A stretch of DNA of 64,000 bases from assembly GCA_947623455.1 (NCBI GenBank), contig OX392535.1, positions 36,294,688-36,358,687 on the forward strand, read 5' to 3'. This DNA is from Mimachlamys varia. Lineage: Eukaryota > Mollusca > Bivalvia > Pectinida > Pectinidae. Both the position numbers and the translations under genes were made by a program. Shown one piece after another: positions 1 through 11,009 of the stretch. Numbering within the stretch: the stretch's first letter is position 1; each line of letters opens with the position of its first letter. The notes under the pieces were generated by a model. The model was not told where the DNA came from, ran no database searches, and worked only from the letters and a program-made list of their open reading frames with translations.

Positions 1-780
1 GGTGGTTATATTTTTATTATCGTTCCCTATGTTAAAAAAACACTTCTGATGTTTTTTTGCGAATCGGCACGGAACCGGGAGCAGGATAGTGGTCACATGA
101 TTCGAAAACAATTCACGTGATTGCTCGTATAAAAATAAAACCGGAAGCGCAAATGTCAGGTAGCCGCGGTAACAAATATTGGCTGACGAAAACAAAGTCA
201 CAAGATTAGAAAAGAAAGAAGCTGTAGGATACTATTGAAAGATCGGAACAGATGCATCTGACAAACGAAAAGAAATACGACACCATCAAAGAAAACGAAG
301 AGCATGGTTTGACGGAAGAAGAGTGGTTGAGTTTGCAGTGCTTTAGGAAAACAAAAACGTACAGCTGATACGTGTTACGTTTTTCATTCACGTATACTGT
401 AAGATTATGTTCGGTCAAGCTTGTTAAAACATAATCTTACATAATAATAATAATTAGCTCGTGTTTGGACCAATTTCCAAAAGAAATACATTTTCTGAAG
501 GCAAATGTTATTCTAAGAAGGAAAATCAAGGTCTAGATTGTGTTAAATAATCAGAAAGTACCTTAAAACGGCATTTCCGCTAAATTTGGCCCTTTTCTGC
601 ACAATTTCGCTGCCGCCATTCGACTAATTATAGGATTCTCAACATGGTACGAAATCAAACATTTTCTACATTTTTTAAAACCTTAATTGTTTGGACTATT
701 AAACAACAATCTATTTTATTCATAATAGGATTTATTCTTTAACATACTGGTGCTTTAGTTATAATTTTATTGTCGTTTTC
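1..780 (+). repeat. Dispersed module X-Y, copy 1
   Basis: Bases 1-430 (part X) and about 425-780 (part Y) are both found again near the right end of the window, at about 61410-61830 (X) and 61070-61400 (Y), in the same orientation and nearly identical by eye. The order of X and Y differs between the two places, as expected if this is a piece of a tandem or nested arrangement. A partial third X begins near 775. X contains a short coding-looking stretch, annotated separately. Identity of the parent element is unknown; a transposon or a duplicated gene fragment are both possible. Confidence 0.7.
248..346 (+). pseudogene. Short coding remnant, possible Mutator-like transposase N-terminus
   Basis: The frame 248-346 reads about 32 residues including AWFDGRRVVEF, then stops at TAG. 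The copy near 61650 reads the same peptide with conservative changes and stays open further (VEFTVLSENKN), and an inverted relative near 1590-1800 keeps WFDGR and IELTVL. Peptide conservation across diverged copies suggests it was once coding. The 'gRrvvEl.vL' pattern resembles the start of the Mutator-like transposase domain found in YqaJ-type invertebrate proteins; the exon at 2758 looks like the same family. This link is inferred from memory of the family and is weak. The stop, and the lack of a following cysteine-rich part, suggest a dead exon. Confidence 0.3.
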
Positions 781-1850
781 AATATTAAAAAAAAAATTCT
801 TATTTTTTTTGCGAATCGGCACTGAACGTGGGAACAAGTAATGGTGACGTTTTCGGAAAAGTCACGTGATTACTCGTATAAAAATAGAACCGGAAATAAA
901 CAAAATCAAACCGATCTTTTTAATAGTCTCTTTGTTGGTTAGACTTCCTTAAGCTTTGAGCCTGATGCGACACTGTTTTCGTCTGGCTGCCATATTTGTT
1001 TACCGCGGCTACCTGATCATGACATGTGGCTTAAATGGTTGTAAAGGCTAAGGGGTTGAAAGATTTCGACGTCGAAAAAGCGACCCTACCTACATTTCTT
1101 TCATTTAAAATCACATTTTTTAGTTGAGGTATGAAAAAACGCTTGATACTATAGGAAAAATGGATATTTTTTTTATTTTAGAAACCACTTTAAATGCACA
1201 CAAATGTAACCCCACCCAGAAGTGTAAAATTAGACTGAACATCTAGTTTAGGTCCAAAACTAGTTTAAATTAGCTGTAACAAATGTTCAGGTCCCTGTGG
1301 TACATGTACATGTAGGCCTATATCTGCGCTCTCCATCACGGATAATCCATTTACCTATTATTTAAGTATTGTTATATTATTAGTTTGTTACCTACCTACA
1401 TGTAGCTAAAGACAGCTGATAGATACACTGTTGAATCGGTGTCAAAACTTTAGTTTGAAGTTCTTTTTCCTGTGGGGTCTAAGCTGCTGACACACACTGC
1501 TCGGACATGTTATGTGCGTAATGGTAACTTGCATTGTCATACTGTAAATTATCTCGCCAACAAAACCTCAGATTTACATTTTGCAGTTGTTTTTTCCGAA
1601 AAGTACTGTCAACTCAATAAAACCACTTCGTCCGTCAAACCATGGTCTTGGTATTCTTTCATGGGTGTCATGTTTCTTTTTGTTGATCCGATGCATCTGT
1701 TCCGATCTTTTTAATAGTCTCTTTGTTGGTTAGACTTCCTTAAGCTTTGAGCCTGATGCGACACTGTTTTCGTCTGGCTGCCATATTTGTTTACCGCGGT
1801 TACCTGATCATGACATGTGTTTAAATGGTTGTAAAACCATTTAAGCCTTA
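781..1850. repeat. Inverted and direct repeat cluster
   Basis: Two minus-strand copies of the start of module X lie at about 905-1015 and 1700-1810; their shared text is almost identical and runs on the minus strand from a GCGGTAA(A/C)CAAATATGG start through a short 14-residue open frame. Each is followed on the plus strand by a stretch (1030-1320 and 1815-1960) that recurs at 24780-24990 and 57170-57370. The open frame at 1472-1714 overlaps this repeat and is not supported as a gene. From 1850 to 2757 nothing gene-like was recognised. Confidence 0.6.
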
Positions 1851-2757
1851 GGGAGCATTTGTATCGAAAATAGACCTCCTAAAAGAGTAAAACTACTTTA
1901 AACAGTTAGTTAAGGTCCAAAACTGGACAAATTCTCAGGTCCCTGTGATATGTACGGTATATTAGCCTAACTAGGCAGTGTGCACAAAAAAGCTTATATG
2001 AGTACATTTAAATTTAATCAGGTTTGGAATAGAGCGTATTCTGACATGAATCTTCATTTAAGCAGTAGTTACTCATCCCTTATTTTCAATCATGTTCTTC
2101 TTTTATAATAATGATATGAGGATGATTATGAAAATTAATGCACGGCAAGATGTTGGAGCATGTTTATAACTCGCAAATATTAGGCCCAAAGCCATAATCA
2201 AAGGAACAGTCGATCAAGTCCCTATATGACACCAATCCACTAGAAAATTTACTTTTATATGCATGTTATCAAGAATATTTTGTAACTGCTCCAACACATT
2301 AATGTTCATTAATTGACCACAATTTCTATGCAACTCAAGTTATTCATTTATTCCTTGAATATAGAGTCTGAATATGTCGTGGCTTTGGCTGCCTAGGCTG
2401 GTGCTGTTCTGTTACTAGAACAAGCTTAGTCTGACCCAACTCAGGTCTGCAGTTTTAAGTCTGAAGTATTCAAACTATATATATATGATCTGCAATATAT
2501 TGTGCAAGCAGAGGGATGAGTTACAATAAAAGTTTAAGTCTAAATATTATGCGAAATATTCAATTATTGGCTTCATTACATTTATTTTCTTCAAGTTGAA
2601 TTTTATTGCAGTTATATGCATAAAATGTTTACAAGTATAAAATGGCGGGGAGACTGTGTTTATGAATATTCCTTAACATTTTATCAACACATTTTTATTG
2701 TTGGAGTCTTCGAGTTAACAGAATAAAGGGAGATAACTAATGTTGTTTAAATTTTAG

Positions 2758-2886
2758 GTCTTATTGGTGTCAACACTGGACAGATTGTGGACTTTGACTT
2801 GAGAACAAGAAGCTGTAGTGTGTGCCAGTATCATCTGGGAAGGTCCGAGATAGTTTCAAAACATGAATGCAATGTTAATTGGACAG
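2758..2886 (+). CDS. Single exon, Mutator-like transposase domain (partial)
   Basis: A 129-nt open segment is bounded by an acceptor (ATTTTAG, ending 2757) and a donor-like GT (GTTTGT, 2887), phase 1 at both ends. It reads through GQIVDFDLRTRSCSVCQYH and on to HECNVNWTG. The pattern 'tG.i.Dfd.rsr.C.vC ... h.C..NwtGsS' is what I recall of the cysteine-rich Mutator-like transposase domain associated with YqaJ-type proteins in molluscs and cnidarians. The flanking exons were not found: the sequence upstream holds only module X remnants and a SINE lies 150 bp downstream. It may be an isolated duplicated exon rather than part of a working gene. Splice sites and frame are seen; family membership is inferred. 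Confidence 0.45.
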
Positions 2887-3041
2887 GTTTGTAGAATTAG
2901 TCAGCATTGTATATAGATCAGTTTGCGTATCTATAAAACTGACTTGTACCAGTCTATTCACTCTTAGTTTACTCTTATTACCATGAGAATGTGTGAAAAA
3001 CATTTTATTTTAATTCAACTATATACAGTTAAACCAGCTGT

Positions 3042-3293
3042 ATAAAAAAATATAAATTTTATTGATTTTACAACAATTATGAAACAAGTTATCCAACTTA
3101 TATAAATCACTCTTGTTGGCCCGGATGTTAGCGCGCGAGGGGTCTTATTGTGGGAGGAAACTGGAGTACCCGGAGGAAACCCACGTGGTCGGACAGGTGA
3201 CCCCATATCTTTTCACGTCCGGTCGGGGGATCGAACCCCGACCGCCTTGGTGAAAGGCAAGTGCGCTATCTACTGCACCACCCGACCACCCAA
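3042..3293 (-). mobile_element. tRNA-derived SINE with 13-bp target duplication
   Basis: On the minus strand the element begins with a tRNA-like head (3287 down to 3220): acceptor arms GGTCGGG and CCGACCG pair, an A-box-like GGTGCAGTAGATAGC follows, the anticodon loop reads CTTTCAC, and a near-consensus B box GGTTCGATCCC is present. The body carries the motif GGGTACTCCAGTTTCCTCCC, then an A/T-rich tail. The 13-mer TTAAACCAGCTGT occurs on both sides (3029-3041 and 3294-3306), so the insertion limits are well defined. Such tRNA-headed SINEs are moved by LINE machinery. The shared core with the second SINE family at 5300 and 12567 suggests related families. Confidence 0.85.
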
Positions 3294-3306
3294 TTAAACC
3301 AGCTGT

Positions 3307-3979
3307 CTAAACTCAAAGTCACTGAATTTTGGATATGTATATATGTGAAAATTTGGAAACTGCATGTTGACAAAATTTTTTCGCTCAGGTGAATGAATAT
3401 GCCTTTCTTTCTCCTGGAAGTGGAACTAAATCACATGGGGTACACAGGGACCGGATTAGGAATAACACCAGTGCTATGAAGTCTACATTTTCTTAAAACC
3501 AAAAATGCATCTCAATAAAGGTAAACAATATGCAATTCAGATAAACTTGATCCAGGGATATTCTCCATGATATCCGAAGCAAAGAGAGCTTAAAAGACTC
3601 TCATTGGACCATATTAATGCAATGATGTCATGAATAGACCAGGAGTTACGGCAGAAAAGATTTTGCTTTCATACTCAAAAGAAAAGCATTTCTGCGGTTA
3701 TTGTTCATATATTGAGTTTCAGTGCAAATATTACATAATTTTGAGTAAATTAATATATTATATAACTGCATTTTATATTTGAAAATGTTATAATGTAGGT
3801 CTTTGCCATATTTCAATGTTAAAGTTAAGCTAAAATTAATCATTTTTATATGAAAGGAAGTCTTCTTGTATTATTTCCTGATTTCGAAAAATAAATACTT
3901 CACGACTGATGATTCTATTTATTCTTTGTGAATATTGCATTTTGAGTGGAAAGGGAGATAATTAGATTGAATTACCTCC
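3307..3979. other. No gene recognised
   Basis: AT-rich sequence between the SINE and the start of the long inverted repeat. The open frame at 3646-3843 on the minus strand is low-complexity and has no recognisable motif. Confidence 0.5.
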
Positions 3980-4479
3980 CTTGTATACAAAGAAATGGGT
4001 CACAATATGATATTATGCTACAGAGAACAACTTAATGTATATATATGTGAAAAACTCTTGAAGAAAAAACATTGATAAGAATTGTTTTGCTTGAATCACC
4101 CAGCTTCTCCTTTGAAGGGGGTTTTCTTTCAATGTTCTTGTTAAGATTCATAAATCAGGGAAAACATTGACATATTTCTGACAAATACAATGTTTACATG
4201 CATTTAATGCCCCCGTCATGAAATGGGAGGGGGGGGGGGTATAGTGTATCCATGTCTGTCCCGTCCCATGGTAATGTAACCAGATTATTTAAATAACTAC
4301 TGATCCGATTGTCATCAAACTTCACATGTGTAATAATTAAGCATGTAGAATTTATTTCATATGGGGGAAGGGGGCATTTATGTCCCACAGTCATTTCTAG
4401 TTATTAGGCTTGGTTTATTATTCCCTCGCGACGAAAGTCGGGTAGGTGATATACCATTCCGTTTGTACGTACGTACGTA

Positions 4480-5050
4480 TGTTCACTTTTTTCAGCGCTC
4501 TTGCGACTTCATTTTTGAACGGATTCTGACCAAACTTCCTATATGGGTCAAGCATGGTAATACCTCGAACGAGTTTGTGTTTCAGGGTGTCAAGGTCAAG
4601 GTCAGCGTTACTATTTATAGAAAACCTTTGTCAGCACTCTTGCAACTTCATTTCTGAACGGATCCTGACCAAACTTAATATATGGGTCCAACATGGGAAT
4701 ACCTCTTCCTGTTTCAGGGTGCCAAGGTCAAGGATAAGGTCAGCGTTACTATTTATAGAAAATCTTTGTCAGCACTCTTGCGACTTCATTTTTGAATGGA
4801 TTCTGACCAAACTTCATATATGGGTCCAGCATGGTAATACCTTGAACGAGTTCGTGTTTCAGGGTGCCAAGGTCAAGGTCAAAGTCATCGTTACTATTTA
4901 TAGATAATCTTTGTCAGCACTCTTGCAACTTCATTCTGAACGGATCCTTAACAAACCTCATATATGGGTCCAGCATGGAAGTACCTCGAACAAGTTCGTG
5001 TTTCAGGGTGCCAAGGTTAAGGTTATAATTATAATCACTATCAGGAAATG
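4480..5050 (+). repeat. Tandem repeat, about 132-146 bp unit, 4 copies
   Basis: The text CAAGGTCAAGGTCA, or a close variant, recurs at about 4589, 4722, 4868 and 5010. Each is followed by GTTACTATTTATAGA, CAGCACTCTTGC and a segment containing ATATGGGTC. The overlapping open frames at 4361-4657, 4554-4907 and 4914-5129 are by-products of this repeat. Related units appear in the other orientation at about 10660-11100. Confidence 0.75.
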
Positions 5051-5299
5051 AAGTTGCTAGTGTGATGCGTAAACAGATACTGTTGAATGCATAACAATAT
5101 ATACCATATTTATCTTGCAATGAGCCCATGCCTGATAATAAGCCAATCCATGTCTATTGCAGTTCATTGCTAATGGCAACTGATGCTATTTCAATGTCCT
5201 GCAATAACCCCCCCCCCCCCCCATTTTGCGTCAGAGTTCATGTGTTAGCACGCGAGTGGATTTGTATCGTTTGCGATGTATTGTTTTTTAAAGTCCTAT

Positions 5300-5490
5300 T
5301 AACAGGTCATTTAATGAGGTTTTGGTAGTGGAGGAAAGCCTGAGAACCCCAAGTGAAAACCACCGACCTACGGTCAGTACCTGGCAACTGCCTCTCATTG
5401 ATTTTGAACTCGCAAGTTGGAGGACTAGTGGTAGAATGTCGGAACACCTTAACGACTCGGCCATCACAAGGACTATTTAAACCCATTGGT
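5300..5490 (-). mobile_element. tRNA(Ser/Leu-like)-derived SINE, copy in left arm
   Basis: On the minus strand the copy starts near 5475 with an A-box-like GGCCGAGTCGTTAAGG, continues with a class-II-tRNA-like stretch, then a body containing GACCGTAGGTCGGTGG and a CTCAGGCTTTCCTCC core. It is the mirror partner of the SINE at 12567-12745, so the SINE was in place before the inverted repeat formed. Confidence 0.7.
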
Positions 5491-5743
5491 ACAAATATAT
5501 AGCACCACTGTGTCATGATAAACCGAAAAGATTAATTGACGTGTCAAACTAGCAAAATCATCTCGGAATGAAGTCATCTATCAAAAAATAAATTTCATCC
5601 TTAATGTTTCAGGTTGCGGGAGGGGGGTTGTGTAGAAGTACAAATACTTTTCCTAGCCATCTGTCTGCCCAATGCAGTTTGTCAGCACTTCTTTCTTTCT
5701 TTCATAAATTTCCATCAAACTTGAGAGTGGAATTTTTATACAC

Positions 5744-6640
5744 CTGTCAAAAATGATGGTATGGCGTTGTGCGTTCGTTATTCGTAAACTTTTATTTGTC
5801 CGGAGATCTCCTTCTACATGTACAGTTTTCAACCGATTTCTTTAAAACTTGCTAGGCTTGATCACCATGACATTAAGTTGTGTTTTCCTTATTTACAGTT
5901 TGATTCGACAATATTCACTAAAGTTATGGTCCTTTGGGACATAATTTCGGCCATTATGTTTAGTTTTGTTTTTTAACTTCCTCTAAAATTTGGTATAGTA
6001 CTTCGAAAATCTATTGTTGAGTTATTTCAACTTTTCGCTTAACAGCATTTCATAGGTAAATATAGGCATAATGTAGACAATGCATTGCTGTCGTAAGCTG
6101 TTATTTGTCTAGAGATCTTCTCCTACAGTTTCCAATTGATATCTTTCAAATTCGCTAGGCTTTATTATCATGACATGATGTTGTGTTTTCCTGAAAAACA
6201 GTTTGATTTGACAATATTAATTAGAGTTATGGCCCTTTGGAACTTCGTATTGAATGTAATTTGGGGCATTATGTAAACACTTTGTGGTGCTCTCTTCAAT
6301 TTTCTAAAATTTGGTATGGCACTTTAAGCTATAAAATTTAACATATGTTACAGGTTTTGTTGAGTTATTTCAACTTTTCGCGTGACAGCATTGCAAAGTT
6401 GCAATTGCAAAATATAGGCATTTATATGTAGAAAATGCATTTCTGTTGAAAATTGTTGTTTGTCCGGAGATCTTCTCCAACAGTTTTCAATTGATATCTT
6501 TCAAACTTGTTAAGCTTAATCATCATGACATGAAGTTGTGTTTACCTGTTTGATAGTTTGATTCGACACCATTTACTAGAGTTATGACCCTTTGGAACTT
6601 TGTATCTGATGCAATTTGGGGCATTATATAGAAAATGTCA
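5744..6640 (+). repeat. Tandem repeat family Q, about 330 bp, 3 units
   Basis: Each unit carries a version of TTTGTCCGGAGATCTYCTYC (near 5797, 6107 and 6461), then TTTCAA(C/T)TGAT, a tract ending ATGACATGAAGTTGTG, a 'GAGTTATGGCCCTTTGG'-like tract, and GTTGAGTTATTTCAACTTTT. The same family occurs inverted at 11400-12290, as two units at 22983-23645, and as a fragment at 20615-20745. No coding content was recognised. Confidence 0.75.
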
Positions 6641-7620
6641 GAACTTTTTCTGTGTTTACATACTATTATACTTCCGATATGGTACGACAGGTGCATCATG
6701 CCTACGCTCGCGGTGCTCTTGTTCGCTTAGTAGGCCTCAAAACTGTTAGCAGTGTGGGAATGTTTGTGCTGTTAAGCAATGTGACATATACTATCCACTG
6801 TAGAAATTGAATGGTATAAAATATTTTCACATATGGATACAATGTACATCTGGGAAAATTTATTGACAGCGATATAAGTGAAAATGTTTACATCACGAAG
6901 TATTTCTATTTTACAGTATTTGCACGAAATCAAAATACCTTAAGGGTTGTAAGGTCTAGGTCACAGTTGCTATGTTTTAGAAATTCATTGTCAGCACTCT
7001 AGTAGCTTCATTGCTTCATGGATTTCATCAAACTACACAAACTAATAAAAAATCAAAATCATTTCATTTCAACAAATTTTATTCATTTTGATGGTACAAT
7101 GAATGGGATTGAACAACAGGCTGGGCCTATATCAGTTCTATCCCGCATGCGTTGGTATCATATAGCTGTTTAAGTAATACACTTTTTATTAATGGCTTCA
7201 AAGTTTAAGGTTGAAATAAACAAACACAACATATATAAACAAGATCAATGTGCAAGGCAATGGTGTAAGGGAGGTTACTCTTATTGGTTGTCAACCTGAG
7301 TCAGTTATTAACATAAGTGCATTTCCCATAGAGGAGAACTAATATAAACACAGAATGACTCCTAGGTAGATTAATATAACGTTGATGTATAATAGATATT
7401 ATGAATACCAATATTCACTTAACATTTTGAGTATTTGGCAAACAAAGACTTAATTGGTAATTAATATTTTCTAATTACTGATTAAGAATTTACAATTACA
7501 AGTGTACTTCATCCATGCTGATTGTTTGGGGTAAAGCATAGCATTTTATAATTAGGTGTCTTATGGTTACTATCTAGATTCAACAACAGGAGATCATAAT
7601 ATAAGATTATATTAAATATT

Positions 7621-7959
7621 CTAGATGAATCTTTTTGAGTTGACAATAACAGTTGAAACACTTTCGAGAATATTCATATTGGTTTCATCATTACATTGGT
7701 TACAACCATTTAAAATAGCGTGTAAAGTATAATGTGAATGATTTTCACTATGCAGAGATGATGATAGTAACTGCCTGTGGTTGATGTATCGGGCACAATC
7801 AAAGAAGAAGTGATGACTTGTTTCCTTTGAATAACCACAATCACATGAAGCAGTTTCTGACAAGTGGTCATTATATAAGTCATATTTTAAATTACTAGCA
7901 TTGTTCCTAATTTGGCATAATATGATATTGATTTTTCTTTCACCAGAGTTTTTTACCAC
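7621..7959 (-). pseudogene. LINE ORF2 C-terminal region
   Basis: The 112-residue frame contains INIILCQIRNNASNLKYDL, then CDCG and HHFFFDCARY. This is the usual 'H/C..lR..ss.Ln.dL......s..C.CG....t..HfffdC..y' tail of Jockey/CR1-like LINE polyproteins, with a putative CCHC-type zinc-binding pattern. A homologous tail from another LINE lies at 45489-45770. It is separated from the reverse transcriptase frame by stops. Confidence 0.75.
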
Positions 7960-8171
7960 TGCCTGAGTATCATTTGTTGGTGCATTATTTATTTTGTTAA
8001 TTAATTTCTTAAATTGGGACAGGGATTGGGCGTTTGAAATAGCATGGTCTTATTGATTATAAAGTCTAAAAGTTGAGGGGAAAATTTTTAATATATTTAT
8101 TCTCTTATAAGCTGTATCATCTATTGATTGAATATGCTGGTCCCATTGACCATCTTCATTAAAAGTAAGAC

Positions 8172-8965
8172 CTAGATGTTAATGTTAAGTACTGTTGTTA
8201 AGTGGTTGATTAGAGAAGAAGATTGGAGGGTGATTACTTTCTTTTTTCCCCGAGTGAATATCATGGTTATGGTTTTAGTTGCATTAAATTGAATATCCCA
8301 GGATTTAGCCCATGGACATATGTTGTGTAGGTCATTTGTGAGATTTTGTGCTGCTTCAATAGGGTTATCATCAACAATAATATAGAGGGAGGTATCGTCA
8401 ACAAAGAGTTTAATGTTACTAGTTACTAATTGAGTGATGTCATTTATATAGAGAAGAAAGAGAAATGGACCCAGGACAGATCCCTGTGGAACACCCGCAT
8501 TTATACATTTAAAAGTTGATTGATGACCTTCTGTAATTACCCTTTGTTTTCTCTCAGATAAGTAGTTCCTAAACCATGCCAGTAATTTCCCTTTAATTCC
8601 ATAAGTTTCCAATTTGTAAAGAAGACCATCATGCCAATTTTTTTTCAATGATTTTGCTGAAGCAAGATGTAATTGAGATTGGCCTATAATTACTGGCATC
8701 ATTTTGGGACCCCTTACCCTTATATATAGCATTAACATCAGCGAGTTTCCATTAGGCAGGGATATGTCCCAGCTCCATTGTTTTATTAAAAAGAAGTGTT
8801 AATGGATATGATATTGAGGGTGTTAGATTTTTAATTATTTTAGGTACTATTCCATCTGGTCCAGCTGGTTTATTTTTATTTAGTAAGTTAAGTTGATCGA
8901 CTACATCTTGTTCTAATATGTCAACGTTCTCTATTTGAAAAGGATAGTTATTTATATTGGGTGGT
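8172..8965 (-). pseudogene. LINE reverse transcriptase, internally deleted
   Basis: Upstream, in a different frame (about 8965-8640), the text reads NKNKPAGPDGIVPKIIK and SNYRPISITS, the fingers of a LINE RT. From about 8636 the frame 8738-8172 continues with WHDGLLYKLETYGIKGKLLA, AGVPQGSVLGP, and FVDD near 8400, where most LINEs have FADD. The part with the first catalytic aspartate (usually DvsKAFDkvWH) is missing between KIIEK and WHDG, so a deletion near 8636 removed the heart of motif A. The enzyme cannot be active. Confidence 0.8.
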
Positions 8966-9122
8966 AGTGGGTCAAGATCTGGTGAGGATGTTGCTATTGA
9001 GGTGAAGTAATCATTTAGTGCATTAGCCTTATCTATAGGATGTTGCAGGGATGTACCATTATGGTTAAGGGGGGAATATTACTTGATTTGTTATTAAAAT
9101 TAGTTACAAATTTTGGCTATTT

Positions 9123-9413
9123 TCAACCTCTTAGAGGGGGGGGGGGGGGGGGGGGGTATTGACTATTCGTGACTTTTGCTTTCCTATGTATCCTATTCTT
9201 CTGTCTAATTTTTAATCGAATTTCCCTATTTACCCAAGGTTTATCATCAGGATGTATAGTAATTATTTTAGAAGGGATATGACTATTTATTTGTTGATTG
9301 ATATTGTCTGTAAGTATTTGGTTAAATTCTTCAGGTGTACTATTTTGCGAGTGGGTCAACCAGTCAATATCTCTCAGTGCTCTATTCATTTTTTTCAAAA
9401 TTAGCATTATCAT
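9123..9413 (-). pseudogene. LINE ORF2 linker region
   Basis: The frame reads ALRDIDWLTHSQNSTPEEFN, then DDKPWVNREIRLKIRQKNR, the conserved linker between endonuclease and reverse transcriptase in Jockey/CR1-like LINEs (usual 'kpW.t.ei...i..Kn.l..k'). It ends in a proline run that is the translation of a 22-base G tract, not original coding sequence. Confidence 0.75.
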
Positions 9414-9509
9414 ACCTTAATACTGACTTTTATAACATTTATGTTTAAAGACAGAGTAGGAGACTGTAATATGTATAGGAGAGTGGTCACTACAGAAAGA
9501 AGGACTTGT

Positions 9510-10085
9510 TCATGCATTCTGAATGATTTTGGTATTATCAGTAAAGACTATATCTATAGAAGTTGAACTATTAGAAGTTATTCGTGTCGGTTCATTTATC
9601 AGACTGCTGAGATTATATTTAGTAAGAAGTCTACTTAGATATGAGTTAGGACGGAGATTTAACATGTCAATATTTATGTCGCCTGTTAAGATTATGTCCA
9701 GTGAGGTATTAGCAGCTCTGTCCAATAATATTTCAAGCTGTGTCCAATATTCTACATTAGATTCTGGTCTATATATACAACCTAACATATGATTACCAGT
9801 AAATACTTCAATCCAAATGAGTTATATAGCATCATTCTCGAAGTCTGTTCTTCTTTTGGTCTGGACTGTATTTTTATAGTAAATCAAAACACCACCCCAT
9901 CCTATTTTGTCTATCTTTTCGTTATGGTTCATTTGGAAATGAGCCGAGCTTGATATCGTCATTGTGAATATCTAGGGTTAGATGATTTTCTGTTAGGCAG
10001 ACAATATCATTAAGTTTTAGCTCCGAATCAACTATTTCAAGTTTGTTCCTCACAGACCTAACATTGAGATGACAAATTTTGTAAG
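9510..10085 (-). pseudogene. LINE apurinic-like (EEP) endonuclease
   Basis: Minus-strand pieces in order read LNVRSVRNKLEIVD (near 10060), DIVCLTENHL (near 10000), IGWGGVLIYYK (near 9890), then the 92-residue frame 9788-9510 with MLGCIYRP, LDIILTGDINID and STSIDIVFTD. These are standard endonuclease/exonuclease/phosphatase-fold motifs: the catalytic glutamate in LTE, GD.N.d, and the S.IDlvft strand. At least one stop and frame change break it. The open frame 9523-9792 on the other strand is a shadow. Confidence 0.8.
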
Positions 10086-10190
10086 GGACCAGGAGTACAC
10101 TCTATGTCATTAGCAAGAAGAAGTATTTTATGACTTACATAAAGAATATAAATATTATTGTTAACAAGCTTTACCGAACATAATCTTACA

Positions 10191-11009
10191 TTGTACTGGA
10201 ATGATGAACGAATCAGCTGAAGGTAGCTAAACTAAACATTAATGCAAGAAACGCTGTTCGGCATTAGTTCAAACTGGGAGTGGAATGATGGGATAGCATG
10301 TTATCTTTGTGTTTTCTCATCAGTTGAGAAAATAGAACATCTAATGGAATGTTACCAATTTTAGCCCTCTAGATATGTTTCATACACTTTACGAATATTC
10401 CGGAATTTACAAATTTTCATTTCAGTTCAATCAACTATTAGTATCGCCCTTAAATACTCTTGCACAAAACAATTTCGAAGTTTGTGTGTAGTAAGTAGAA
10501 CTCTGGGTGAATAAGTTTGAATGACAAGTTCATGAGTAGGCATTAAAATGAGGCAATAGAATCACAAAGCCACTGGACTCTTTTTGTTCCTCACATTGCC
10601 TGCGTTCTAAACCATTCCACATATAAATAAGCCGATATACGCAATATATGCATGCCAATTTTGATTTACCTTGACCAAACAACCTTGAAACTTGAACTTG
10701 TCCAAGACATGTTAATCCTCTACATGTGTGTGAAGTTGGTGAAAATCCATGAAAAAACAAAGCTACTACAGTGCTGACAATCATTGTCTAAAAGAAGCAA
10801 CAGTGACCTTGACCCGACAACCCTGAAACTTGAACTTACAACTTGTCAAAGATATTTTAACTCTGTATGTATAAGATTGTGTGGTTTGATGAAAATCCAT
10901 TAGTAAAGGAAACCAATTATTTTCTAAAAATAGCCACAGTGAACTTGACCTTGACCTGATAACCCTAAAACTCAAACTCATCAATGATATTTTGATTTTG
11001 TATTAGAAT
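10191..11009. repeat. Loop remainder with tandem 'CCTTGACC' repeat
   Basis: From 10191 to about 10640 nothing was recognised. From about 10660, three to four diverged units each contain a form of TTGACCTTGACC(T/C), AACCCTGAAACTTGAACTT, and GAAAATCCAT. These resemble the reverse complement of the tandem unit at 4480-5050 and run into the right arm. Confidence 0.55.

Larger units (their letters stand above)
3980..7040 (+). repeat. Long inverted repeat, left arm
   Basis: This arm matches the reverse complement of 11010-13203 through most of its length. Matching landmarks include 4060-4200 with 12975-13120, 4240-4410 with 12780-12950, the SINE at 5300-5490 with 12560-12745, 5490-5640 with 12420-12560, 6640-6870 with 11150-11410, and 6930-7010 with 11020-11110. 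The arm is longer than its partner because 4421-5280, which includes a tandem repeat, has no counterpart. Parts of the arm belong to families found elsewhere (22983-23645, 20615-20745), so the arms are made of older repeats. Its origin is unknown: a giant transposon end, or an inverted segmental duplication. Confidence 0.75.
7045..10130 (-). mobile_element. Degenerate LINE, Jockey/CR1-like, minus orientation
   Basis: Reading from 10130 down to 7045, the order is endonuclease (about 10085-9510), linker (9413-9123), reverse transcriptase (about 8965-8172) and a C-terminal region (7959-7621), the order expected of ORF2 in Jockey-superfamily LINEs. A 3' untranslated part runs on to about 7045 and contains AATAAA on the minus strand. 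Frame breaks, a 22-base G run near 9138 and an internal RT deletion make it inactive. It fills most of the loop of the long inverted repeat. No target duplication was identified. Confidence 0.85.

Noticed and set aside
9138..9160. G-quadruplex candidate from a 22-base G run
   Set aside because: The run sits inside a dead LINE and is likely a slippage or sequencing expansion; similar runs at 4229, 24840 and 57271 have no shared context.
9523..9792. 89-codon plus-strand frame
   Set aside because: It is antisense to the LINE endonuclease, whose motifs are clear on the other strand.
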